DNA from: Natrinema gelatinilyticum
GTDB taxonomy: Archaea; Halobacteriota; Halobacteria; Halobacteriales; Natrialbaceae
Length of the DNA stretch: 64,000 nucleotides
NCBI RefSeq assembly: GCF_024266705.1
Contig: NZ_CP100756.1
Span: forward strand, 2,108,001 to 2,172,000
Direction of reading: 5' to 3'
In this document: one piece after another, positions 27,826 through 36,049 of the stretch
How the letters are laid out: every line of letters starts with the position of its first letter
Numbering within the stretch: the stretch's first letter is position 1
Notes under the pieces: generated by a model
Database searches by the model: none
What the model was told of the DNA's origin: nothing
What the model saw: the letters and a program-made list of their open reading frames with translations, nothing else
Translations under genes and position numbers: made by a program

Positions 27826-29697
27826 TCAGTCTCGTCCGTGTCTGACCAGACACGTCGGGAGGCCGATCAGTTCGACGGGTTCGGAGTTGTCCGGCGAGTA
27901 GACGACCATCTGGCCCGTCTCCATGTAGGGCACTTTCGACTCGAGTTTGCTGGGGATGTTGACGCTCTTGATGGCGTCCTCGTCGCCGAGGTTGAGGACG
28001 ACAGTGGTGTTGATTTGCTTGAAAACGGCGTCGTGAATGTCCTGGGGATCCTGGGTTATCAGAAAGAGGCCGAGGCGCTCCTTGCGGCCCTGTTTGGCGG
28101 CTTCCGTGAACTTTTTGATGACTTTCCCCGCCTGGACGGAGTCGGCGTCGGTCAGGAAGTTGTGGGCTTCGTCCATCCCGAGGACGAGCGGCGTCTCCTT
28201 GATCCGGTCGTACGTCGGATCGTTCGAGAGTTTCTGATCGATGATGAGCGACGAAACTGCGAGGACGATCGCCTCGGTCGCGCGACTATCGTTGATGTGG
28301 TAGGTTGGGACGACGGTGAGTCCGCCTGGCCGGACGAATTCGTGGACCAAGTCCGTGATCGGGCGCGCGTGCTGATCGAAAACGTGACCGAATCCGAGGA
28401 CGCGCCGTCGGACCGCGTCGAAGGTCGCCTCGTGGACGCGTCCGGACTCGTCTAACTCTTCGCGAAGCGCGGGGTCGTCGAGGAACGTCGTGAACTCCTC
28501 GTAGGTCCCCCCGTTTCCATACTGTTTGCGGAACCGTGGCAGGAGGACGCTGACGAGTGCACCGTACTGGTTATCGTTCAGTCCGCTGCCCGCGACCAGC
28601 CACGGGTTGTCGTGGACCATCGAGAACGGGATCGTGAACTCGACTTGCTCGGCGCGGTGATGACCCGCTGCGTACGACGCCGAGCCGACCGTCGGAATGA
28701 ATGCCGTCGTATCGTCGTGCCCACCGTAGGCGATACCCTCGCGCTCGAGTCGCCGGGCGAACTCGTCGCCCATGTCGGGATTGTCGTCGTGCATCTGGGC
28801 GTACTCGTCTTGCGGATCGAACTGGACGACCGCCGGGGTAATCCGTCGACCGTCGTCCATCGGGTAGGTCCGGTCGGCGTCGAGGTATTGCCGCAGGATG
28901 TTCTTCGCGCCGTGAGTCTTGCCCGACCCTGTCCCGCCGGCGACGAGCGTGTGGCGAAAGACCAGCGGATCGCCCGCGTCGTAGTCGTCTTTCAGCCGGT
29001 AATCGATGGTTGGCGGCGACGCGGCGGTTCGAACCTTCTCGCCGCCGACCGAGAGATGGCCCATGAATACCCCGTCGTCGGGTATCTTTAACCCGGTCTT
29101 GATCTCTTTGGTGTCCTCGGCCTGTCGGATCACCGTCTGGGGTTTCGGCACCCGATCGGTCATCCGTCGCTTGAGTTCGCCGTCGTCGTCGTAGAGGATG
29201 GCGACCGGCTCGAGGCTCGCGACGAACTTGTAATCCGTCTCGTCGATCCCGTCGGTTCGCATCGCTCGTCTGGCGTGGATTTCCGTCGCGTCGTTCGCGT
29301 GATACTGCTGGGCGTACTCCAGGCTTGTGATCCGGCAGAACAGCGTCTCGCTGGCGGCCGACCCCGACCCGTCGGGATAGGGTGCCAGCAGGTAACTCCC
29401 GAGGCGGATGGACGACCGGTTGCCGCGGATAACGTAGGCTCGGAGCGTGGTCTCGTCGCCGTCCTCGGCGACGCGCAGGCCCTGGGAGACACAGATTGCG
29501 CCGATGCCGACGTCTTCACCCCGGGGCTCGACCGTCGTCGATTCGAACATGTCGGTCGTGTCGTCGGTCGTCGACGTCGCGCTCGTCGTTTCTTCGGACC
29601 CCGAAGACGTCGTCGACGAGTCTGCTCCGCTGGCCGCCGCGCCGTCATCGGAGTTGGCGTCGGCGCTGAAATCGCCGAAGTCTCCCAGATCGGTCAT
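27826..29697 (-). CDS. herA: HerA-like DNA translocase ATPase
   Basis: A 623-residue hexameric ATPase of the HerA/FtsK superfamily. An acidic N-terminal tail (1-55) precedes a HAS-barrel region; the Walker A motif GGTGSGKT is at 254-261 and Walker B (LVLGMDEAHNF) near 515. The late LITQDPQDI and QINTTVVLNLGDEDAI match the HerA sensor regions. HerA works with NurA, encoded 2.7 kb upstream on the same strand, to resect DNA double-strand breaks before recombination. The start is the ATG at 29697 (MTDLGDFGDF). Confidence 0.82.
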   Translation of the reverse strand: MTDLGDFGDFSADANSDDGAAASGADSSTTSSGSEETTSATSTTDDTTDMFESTTVEPRGEDVGIGAICVSQGLRVAEDGDETTLRAYVIRGNRSSIRLGSYLLAPYPDGSGSAASETLFCRITSLEYAQQYHANDATEIHARRAMRTDGIDETDYKFVASLEPVAILYDDDGELKRRMTDRVPKPQTVIRQAEDTKEIKTGLKIPDDGVFMGHLSVGGEKVRTAASPPTIDYRLKDDYDAGDPLVFRHTLVAGGTGSGKTHGAKNILRQYLDADRTYPMDDGRRITPAVVQFDPQDEYAQMHDDNPDMGDEFARRLEREGIAYGGHDDTTAFIPTVGSASYAAGHHRAEQVEFTIPFSMVHDNPWLVAGSGLNDNQYGALVSVLLPRFRKQYGNGGTYEEFTTFLDDPALREELDESGRVHEATFDAVRRRVLGFGHVFDQHARPITDLVHEFVRPGGLTVVPTYHINDSRATEAIVLAVSSLIIDQKLSNDPTYDRIKETPLVLGMDEAHNFLTDADSVQAGKVIKKFTEAAKQGRKERLGLFLITQDPQDIHDAVFKQINTTVVLNLGDEDAIKSVNIPSKLESKVPYMETGQMVVYSPDNSEPVELIGLPTCLVRHGRD

Positions 29698-29754
29698 ATC
29701 AATCCAATCTGGTCTCATCCGTAAAACGCGTTTCCCTCCAGCTGGACTGACTGT

Positions 29755-30564
29755 TCACGTGCGGTGATCGTATCGACCGGCCCACAGTCCGACCACCGCG
29801 AGCGCGATCGCTGCGAGCGCGAAGCCGGGCGTAAAGCCAGGAATCGGCTCCTCACCGCCGTTTTCGGCCGTTTTTCCATCTAATTCGTTCGAGCCAGCAG
29901 CCGAATTCGACTCGGCGAGTTCAGGATCGAGAGCCAGGTCGTTGGGGTCGGCGTGGTCGAACGACTCGAGGGGCTCGTCGCCACCGTCGATCGCGACGGT
30001 CACGGACTCGTCCTGAACGTACGGGGGGTAGTCGCCAGTGAAGTCGATGTCGCTGTGGTCGAACGAAATCGTCGTCGTCCCTGTCGGCGCGTCGGCTGCG
30101 ACCCGGACGGTCAGCGTCGCGATCGTTCCGTTTCCGGTCGCCCCCCCGGCAGCTGGCACGCGGCGCTGCTCGAGAACGGCGGTTCCCTGCTCGTGGGCAA
30201 CAGCCGCACCGGCGTGAATTTCGGTGTTGTTTCCTTCGAGCCACGGACCCCGTTCGACGTCGGTAATCTCTAGATATTCGGGGTTGTACTGGGCGACCAG
30301 CGTGACGTTCGACACGCCCTCGCCGCCGTGACCACCTCGGCTCTGTAACGTGACGTCGATTTCGATCGTGTCGCCGGGCGCGACCTCGGGTTGCGATCGG
30401 TCCGGCGACAGGATCGCGACCTGGTCGATCGCGGTCACTGTTCCGACGATACCCACCATCGAGAGTGTGAGTAGAACGGTCGTCCCCGCGACGAGGATGG
30501 CGGTCCGTCTCTCTCTCGCTCGACGCTCGAAACGGCGGCCGGGGTCGTCACGTTCGGAACGCAT
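29755..30564 (-). CDS. cohesin-domain surface protein with PGF-CTERM-like anchor
   Basis: A 269-residue exported protein. An N-terminal membrane segment (AILVAGTTVLLTLSMVGIVGTV) serves as signal. Residues about 55-195 are a cohesin-type beta sandwich (GDTIEIDVTLQSRG, NVTLVAQYNPEYLEITDVERG, GTIATLTVRVAAD). A spacer precedes a C-terminal PGF motif, a hydrophobic helix and basic residues (IPGFTPGFALAAIALAVV then GRYDHRT). This fits the archaeosortase sorting signal, so the protein may be lipid-anchored after processing. The gene is 57 bp upstream of herA on the same strand, but an operon link has no functional sense I can see. Confidence 0.82.
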   Translation of the reverse strand: MRSERDDPGRRFERRARERRTAILVAGTTVLLTLSMVGIVGTVTAIDQVAILSPDRSQPEVAPGDTIEIDVTLQSRGGHGGEGVSNVTLVAQYNPEYLEITDVERGPWLEGNNTEIHAGAAVAHEQGTAVLEQRRVPAAGGATGNGTIATLTVRVAADAPTGTTTISFDHSDIDFTGDYPPYVQDESVTVAIDGGDEPLESFDHADPNDLALDPELAESNSAAGSNELDGKTAENGGEEPIPGFTPGFALAAIALAVVGLWAGRYDHRT

Positions 30565-30730
30565 CGCTCGGATGGTTCTCGATAGGGGACGAAACAGTTT
30601 ACCGGTTTTGACCCGGTCACGTGTGCGGTGGTGCGCCCGTCGAGCGGCCGAGAGCCGGCGTCGGGCGAAAAAACGAGCGAACGCTCCGTACGATGTCTCT
30701 GCCGTGGCGACGCGTGGACGGTTTCGGCAC

Positions 30731-31357
30731 CTACTGGCTAATCGACGCGACGTGGTCGTATCGCGTTACGAGTTGGGATTCGCGGTCGTAGTTGATCACA
30801 CCGACGTCCGCCATCGCCGGCAGATGAGAGTGGTGAAGTGCGATCTTCGCACTGGTCTGATCGGCGAACGGCTCGCGGTCGCTGGCGCTGAGTTGGCCTG
30901 CAAGTTGCTCGAGCGTCAGCGGTCGATCAGTCAGTTCGAGCAGGTAAAGCAGGCGCATTCGAACGGGATCGACGAGCGTCTCGAGCAGCCTTTCGGCGTT
31001 CTCGCTGTCGCAGAGTTCGAGGACCGTAGAGAGATCGGCGGGGTGAACCGGCGGTTCGTCGACGAGCGTGACGCCATCATCGTCCCAGTCGACGATGTCG
31101 TACGACTCAAGTCGCGGCAGATGGTTGTGAACGAGGCTCGTCCGAACCTCGTGTCGTCCCTTACCGTTCGAGGGGGCAGTCGTTCGCTCGAGCAATTCCG
31201 TCGTCAGTTCCGACAGCGATAGTCGAACCGTCCGGGACCCGAGGATTTCGAGAATACGAAGCCGTCGGGGATGACGAAGGACATCGTAACACTCTGTTGG
31301 CACATCTGACAGTGGCTCGGGTATATTATCACCGCCGCGATGAGCGTTCGAACCCAT
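30731..31357 (-). CDS. DUF7344-type winged-helix regulator
   Basis: A 208-residue regulator with two related winged-helix units, as in the larger protein at 5869-6873. The first unit has CYDVLRHPRRLRILEILG and SLVHNHLPRLESYDIVDWD; the second has RMRLLYLLELTDRPLTLEQLA and ALHHSHLPAMADVGVINYD. Both match the DUF7344 pattern. Start MGSNAHRGGD at 31357. The upstream 150 bp is AT-rich for this genome. Targets unknown. Confidence 0.78.
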   Translation of the reverse strand: MGSNAHRGGDNIPEPLSDVPTECYDVLRHPRRLRILEILGSRTVRLSLSELTTELLERTTAPSNGKGRHEVRTSLVHNHLPRLESYDIVDWDDDGVTLVDEPPVHPADLSTVLELCDSENAERLLETLVDPVRMRLLYLLELTDRPLTLEQLAGQLSASDREPFADQTSAKIALHHSHLPAMADVGVINYDRESQLVTRYDHVASISQ

Positions 31358-31767
31358 TACTCAGTTCCAGTTCTGCAACCGGCATAAGCCCATTTCCAAA
31401 ACGATTTGGTTCCCTATGTTCTCTGTTGCAGGAGTAACAACTGCATAACTCGCTGAAACTGCCGAAAACGGCAATTATAGGGTATTTCTTATGGAAATTG
31501 GTATGAGGTATGCTCGGAAAAGTCATTTCAACCGGACTTCCATGCGGTGGTGATTCGGCCCTCGTCGGTATCGACCGATCCTGTAAATATGATGATATAT
31601 ATACGGACTGTCTGAATGGGCTCGACGAACGTCACCGTCGGACACTCAAGCAGCGCTTCGGCGGGCGGCCGGAGGCGGGAACATTGGCTCTGCGTGTCGG
31701 GGAGCAGAGTCGCGAAATCTGGGTCGGTTCCACGGTACTTTTGCGTTCACGACCCGTACTAGAAGGT
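31358..31767. other. AT-rich intergenic region between divergent genes
   Basis: It holds the promoters of the DUF7344 gene (reverse) and the DUF7113-like gene (forward; GGTACTTTTGCG about 30 nt before its ATG). The part 31358-31520 is notably AT-rich, with GCCGAAAACGGC, an imperfect palindrome, near 31465. The frame upstream of 31768 is open, but its composition is basic and cysteine-rich and looks non-coding. No other gene is seen. Confidence 0.45.
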
Positions 31768-32109
31768 ATGCTCATGGTACGCGGTCGCGCTGGCGGAACG
31801 GAACTCACCGGGACGCTGTACGAACGGGGTGAACGAGCCCCGTCGTTCAGGGGTGCCCCGGACGAAGACGCCGCGTACGTCTGGGTCTGTGACGAGTTCT
31901 ACGAAGTCGACAGCGGCGGAACGACCCAGCTCGTCGACGGCCGCGAGGTCAACCTCGCATTCGAATCGCCCATGCCTCGGGGTTTCGACACTCGCGACCA
32001 GGCGCTCGACGGAGCCAGAGAACACATTCGAACCCAGTTCGCCAGAATCGGCGTCGACCCCGACGATGTGGTTCTCGAGGTCGAGAAAACCGACGCCGAA
32101 TCGTATTGA
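31768..32109 (+). CDS. DUF7113-like small haloarchaeal protein
   Basis: A 113-residue acidic protein (MLMVRGRAGGTELTGTLYERGERAPSF ... VLEVEKTDAESY) with a compact alpha/beta look: YVWVCDEFYEVDSGG and REVNLAFESPMPRGFDTRDQALDGAREHI. I associate this pattern with the DUF7113 family of haloarchaea, with moderate certainty. No function is known. The ATG at 31768 is chosen, since the upstream open frame is not halophile-like. Confidence 0.72.
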   Translation: MLMVRGRAGGTELTGTLYERGERAPSFRGAPDEDAAYVWVCDEFYEVDSGGTTQLVDGREVNLAFESPMPRGFDTRDQALDGAREHIRTQFARIGVDPDDVVLEVEKTDAESY

Positions 32110-32366
32110 GCGTCCCACCTATGCGCTGACGATGGGGGGTCACGGCGGTCGAATTGTTCTCGGAGGCGCTGTCAGCCGTCTCGTCGCGCTCCATTTATCG
32201 CGCCTCGTCCGGTTCATCGCGTGACTGCGCTCGCGACCCGGACCGGTTCGTCGGCTGGCCCAACACGCAAACGATCGGTGCGTCGGACGAGGCGAGTTGC
32301 CGATCGGCAGCTCGTCGACGGAAACAAATCCCTCTCGATCACTCGAGTCCACACTTCTAACACCGG

Positions 32367-33644
32367 TCAGTACGGCTGTTCGTCCCAGCGGTGGTCGTCG
32401 TAGGTTCGATCCTGTGTCGCGTCGAATCGCTCCTCGAGCGTCTCGCGGAGCGACGCTTTTTCGGGGCTCGCGATCCGGGCGAGTTCGTCCGCTTTCCCGA
32501 TAATCGTCGGCGGTCCGTGTGCGACGGCGACGTCCTGTAACAGTTGCATCGTCATCCGTTCTCGCGTGTCCGGATCCCGCGTGAACGCGTAGGGTGCCTC
32601 GACACGATAGAGTAAGTCGTCGCGCGGGTCGTAGATGACGAAAAACGTCACCTCGTAGGCCGCGTGCTCGAGGTGCCGTTCGACGCCGTATGCGTCACCG
32701 TCGATCGACAGCGGTCGGTCGACACCGCCTCGCGAACGGAACCAGTTCGTGTACGAAAGTGTCGACGTCTCTCGGTCCCAGCGCTCGCCGTCGACGTCGT
32801 CGACGTAGTCGCCGCGTTCGAGGAGGCGGGTGAAAAGCCCCGAGTCGTTGCTCCACGGGACGCTGAGATTGGCGTCCCGTTTCGACTTGAGCGTTCGTGT
32901 CAGGACTCGCGTCGTGGGGTTTTTGACGAATCCGACGAGCGGAACGCCCCGCTCGGCGAAGTCCTCGACGAGCCGGACGTAGTTCTCGAGGACCGTCGTC
33001 GGTCGCGGATCGTCGAGCAGGAAATCGGTGAGGTCTGGATGCTGGTCGGCCCACCGAAGCAGGCCGCGCGGATAAAGCGGTCCGTCGAGGACGAGCAGGT
33101 CCGTCACCGCCGTTGCGTGGTCGCGGGCGTGGGTACTTTCAGCGAGGTACAGCGCCAGCGCGTGGACGACGCCTTCGGCGAACCGCGGCAGCGGTGGTAT
33201 CTTAACCGCTCGGCTCCGGCTGTATCCATCGTCGAATTTCCCCCACGTCTCGTCGACGGTCATCGTCTCGTCGTTCGAGTGGACCGTCATCACCGTCGTT
33301 CGAGACCGGTGGAGGTCGAGATCACTCGGCGTCGCGCTCATCGCCGCCTGTGCGATATCGATGACCAGTCCGTTTTTGAAGGCTGTCGGATTGATAGTCC
33401 CCGCGTCGAGACCGTGTTCGGTCGGAAATTCTCGCTGACGCAACGCGACCGCCTCGCGGTCGACGACCCGCCGCGCCCGCTCGTCGATCGGCTCGAGGAT
33501 CGTTCGGCCGTCCTGAACGAGCGGGTCCAGAAACGACTCCCAGACGGTCTCGGCGAAGGCGCGGCGGTCACGCTCGTCGGTCCCGTGGTCGATCCGTTTC
33601 GCGAGTCGCGCGATTCCGTCGAAGTGGACCGGATCGAGCGTCAT
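32367..33644 (-). CDS. nurA: 5'-3' nuclease NurA
   Basis: A 425-residue NurA-domain nuclease. The two aspartate-bearing strands of the active site are visible as NGLVIDIAQAAM (near 90) and LLVLDGPLYPRGLL (near 185); a later VGFVKNPTTRVL and the end GPPTIIGKADELARIAS also match the family. NurA partners HerA in end resection. In many archaea the two genes sit together in an operon with mre11-rad50; here they are 2.7 kb apart with three unrelated genes between. Start: the ATG at 33644. Confidence 0.85.
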   Translation of the reverse strand: MTLDPVHFDGIARLAKRIDHGTDERDRRAFAETVWESFLDPLVQDGRTILEPIDERARRVVDREAVALRQREFPTEHGLDAGTINPTAFKNGLVIDIAQAAMSATPSDLDLHRSRTTVMTVHSNDETMTVDETWGKFDDGYSRSRAVKIPPLPRFAEGVVHALALYLAESTHARDHATAVTDLLVLDGPLYPRGLLRWADQHPDLTDFLLDDPRPTTVLENYVRLVEDFAERGVPLVGFVKNPTTRVLTRTLKSKRDANLSVPWSNDSGLFTRLLERGDYVDDVDGERWDRETSTLSYTNWFRSRGGVDRPLSIDGDAYGVERHLEHAAYEVTFFVIYDPRDDLLYRVEAPYAFTRDPDTRERMTMQLLQDVAVAHGPPTIIGKADELARIASPEKASLRETLEERFDATQDRTYDDHRWDEQPY

Positions 33645-33769
33645 GCAGAATGGCTCCCGCCGAACCCGCAAAAAGCCAGTGGTCGTGCCACCACGAGATG
33701 GTAACTCGAGGGCGGGTAAATAACTATCAGAAAACATATGTGTGAGCGGTCCGAGAATCAACCATCTCG

Positions 33770-34033
33770 ATGTCCGAGCGAGACCTGCGGTCCGTCGATC
33801 GCGACGAACGTCCCGTCAACTGGCGACAGAATAGTTCCGGGATCACCCTCTTCGAAGCAGGTAACCCCGACGCCTGGATTCACGCCGAATTCGAAGCGGG
33901 CGTCGCTCCCGAAAACCGGCTTTACATGATCTGTGACGAGTGCGGTGCGGTTTTCGCCCAGCGGTGTAAACCCGGAAACGGGTCTATCTGTGGCGACTGT
34001 GGCATGACATTCGACCACCGCCGCGAGGACTGA
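33770..34033 (+). CDS. small zinc ribbon protein
   Basis: An 87-residue acidic protein. C-x2-C pairs at CDECGAVF and CGDCGMTF form a zinc ribbon at the C-terminus; the first half (GNPDAWIHAEFEAG) is unique. It shares a promoter region with nurA, read in the opposite direction. Small CxxC proteins are common in haloarchaea, mostly without known role. Confidence 0.75.
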   Translation: MSERDLRSVDRDERPVNWRQNSSGITLFEAGNPDAWIHAEFEAGVAPENRLYMICDECGAVFAQRCKPGNGSICGDCGMTFDHRRED

Positions 34034-34223
34034 CGTCGCGCGGTCGAGTCCGTCGGGTCCGGCCGCCGCTCTCTCCTGTACCCCTCTCGTTTCCGGGCCT
34101 GCGTGTTCCTCCGGAGCAAAAATCAGAAATTCGACAGTACGTGGTGAACTCCGTCGAACGGATCCGCGTTCGCCGAGGACGAACAACGACAGGTAATTAC
34201 GACACGCGGATTTCCGAATTCGT

Positions 34224-35792
34224 ATGGAAGCTGCGCTGATCGTCCTCGACGGCTGGGGTCTCGGTGACGGCGGCAGGGACGCGGTTGCGGCGGCCGACAC
34301 GTCCGTCTTCGACCGCCTGGAGGAGTCGGGTGCGTACGGACGGCTCGAGGTCGCGGGCCGGCGCGTCGGCCTCCCGGACGGACAGATGGGCAACAGCGAG
34401 GTCGGCCACCTCAACATCGGGGCCGGTCGGGTCGTCTATCAGGAGTACACCCGTATTTCGGACTCCATCGCAGACGGTTCGTTCCGGGAGAACGACGCGA
34501 TCAACGCGGCGTTCGACCGAGCGCGCGAGAACGAGGGCCGTGTTCACTTTCTCGGACTCGTCAGCGACGGCGGGGTCCATTCCGATCAGGAACACCTCCA
34601 CGCACTGATCGAGTTGGCGGCCGACCACGACGTCGAGGCCGTCACCCACGCGATAACCGACGGTCGGGACACGTCGCCGACCGGCGGCCGCGAGTATCTG
34701 CGCACGCTCGAGGAGGTGATCGCCGATCACGGTACCGGCGACGTGGCGACGGTGACCGGCCGGTACTACGCGATGGATCGCGACCAGAACTGGGAGCGGA
34801 CGAAGCGGGCCTACGACGCCATCGTGAACCGCGAGGCTGAGTGGACCGTCGAGTCGGCTGTCGACGCGGTCGAGGAATCGTACGACCGCGGCAAAACGGA
34901 CGAGTTCGTCGAACCGACGCTCGTTACGGGCGAGGCGCACAGTGCCTCGGAAAGCGAGCGGCGAAGCCGTGAGCATGGTCGGCGTGCCCTCGAGGACGGC
35001 GATTCTGTCGTCTGGTTCAACTTCCGCTCGGATCGCGCCCGCCAACTCACTCGAATGCTGGCCGATATTCGGCCCGAGGACTGGGCAGATGCCTTCGAAA
35101 CCAGCCCGCCGAACGCCGAGGTCGTGATGATGACTCAGTACGACAAAACGTTCGACCTCCCCGTCGCCTACCCACCGAATCAGCCCAAGCAGGTGCTCGG
35201 GGAGGTACTCGCCGACGCGGGGAAGACCCAACTCCGGATCGCCGAATCCGAAAAGTACGCCCACGTCACGTACTTCTTAAACGGCGGTCGCGAGGTCGAG
35301 TTCGACGGCGAAACCCGCAAGATTGTCGAGAGCCCCGACGTGCCGACCTACGACCAGCAACCCGAGATGAGCGCTCCGGCGGTGACCGACACCGCAATCG
35401 ACGTGATCGAATCCGACGACCCGGACGTCCTCGTTCTCAACTACGCCAATCCGGACATGGTCGGCCACACCGGCGACTACGAGGCCGCGATCGAGGCCGT
35501 CGAAGCCGTCGACGAGCAGTTGGGTCGGCTCGTGGACACGCTCGAGGCCGCCGGTGCGCACGTCCTCGTCACCGCAGACCACGGCAATGCGGACGACATG
35601 GGGACCGAAGACGATCCGCACACGGCGCATACGTACAACGACGTTCCGCTGGTGTACCTCGCTCCGGACGGGACGGACGGGGATCGAACGGTCCGCGAGG
35701 GCGGCACCCTCGCCGACATCGCACCCACGCTGCTCGACCTCATCGACCTCGCCCAACCGCCCGAGATGACCGGCGAACCGCTGCTCGAGTAG
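34224..35792 (+). CDS. gpmI: cofactor-independent phosphoglycerate mutase
   Basis: iPGM interconverts 3- and 2-phosphoglycerate using two manganese ions. The phosphorylated serine is S58 in QMGNSEVGHLNIGAGR. Metal and phosphate ligands are seen in LDGWG (near 9), DGRDTSP (near 150), RSDRAR (near 265) and VTADHGNADDM (near 450). The length of 522 is normal for the bacterial-type enzyme. Start MEAALIVLDGWG. It acts in the same stretch of lower glycolysis/gluconeogenesis as the PEP synthase encoded at 52276-54609. Confidence 0.96.
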   Translation: MEAALIVLDGWGLGDGGRDAVAAADTSVFDRLEESGAYGRLEVAGRRVGLPDGQMGNSEVGHLNIGAGRVVYQEYTRISDSIADGSFRENDAINAAFDRARENEGRVHFLGLVSDGGVHSDQEHLHALIELAADHDVEAVTHAITDGRDTSPTGGREYLRTLEEVIADHGTGDVATVTGRYYAMDRDQNWERTKRAYDAIVNREAEWTVESAVDAVEESYDRGKTDEFVEPTLVTGEAHSASESERRSREHGRRALEDGDSVVWFNFRSDRARQLTRMLADIRPEDWADAFETSPPNAEVVMMTQYDKTFDLPVAYPPNQPKQVLGEVLADAGKTQLRIAESEKYAHVTYFLNGGREVEFDGETRKIVESPDVPTYDQQPEMSAPAVTDTAIDVIESDDPDVLVLNYANPDMVGHTGDYEAAIEAVEAVDEQLGRLVDTLEAAGAHVLVTADHGNADDMGTEDDPHTAHTYNDVPLVYLAPDGTDGDRTVREGGTLADIAPTLLDLIDLAQPPEMTGEPLLE

Positions 35793-36049
35793 TCGATTCG
35801 GAACGACCGGTCGTCCAGCAACTTCTCGTGGCCCGCCCCTCGTCGTCGTAAAACGAGACCGCGAAGCCGGACGTGAACGTGCGGTCGAAAACGCCCTGGG
35901 CCGCACTCGACGGCGACATCGAGTTCGACGTGGGGGCGGGCGGCACCAGCGTTACGTACGGTTTGCTGTTCGCCCAGCGTCAAACCGGCGTCGCCGGCGT
36001 CGTCCTGACCCTTCGCCGTCCGTCAGCAGTCACCATTGTCTCAGCGGTC

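Noticed and set aside
35873..36049. Forward frame starting VNVRSKTPWAALDGDIEFDVG between gpmI and phoX
   Set aside because: It looks coding for about 50 residues, but the continuation is only the antisense of phoX and no start signal or family is apparent.
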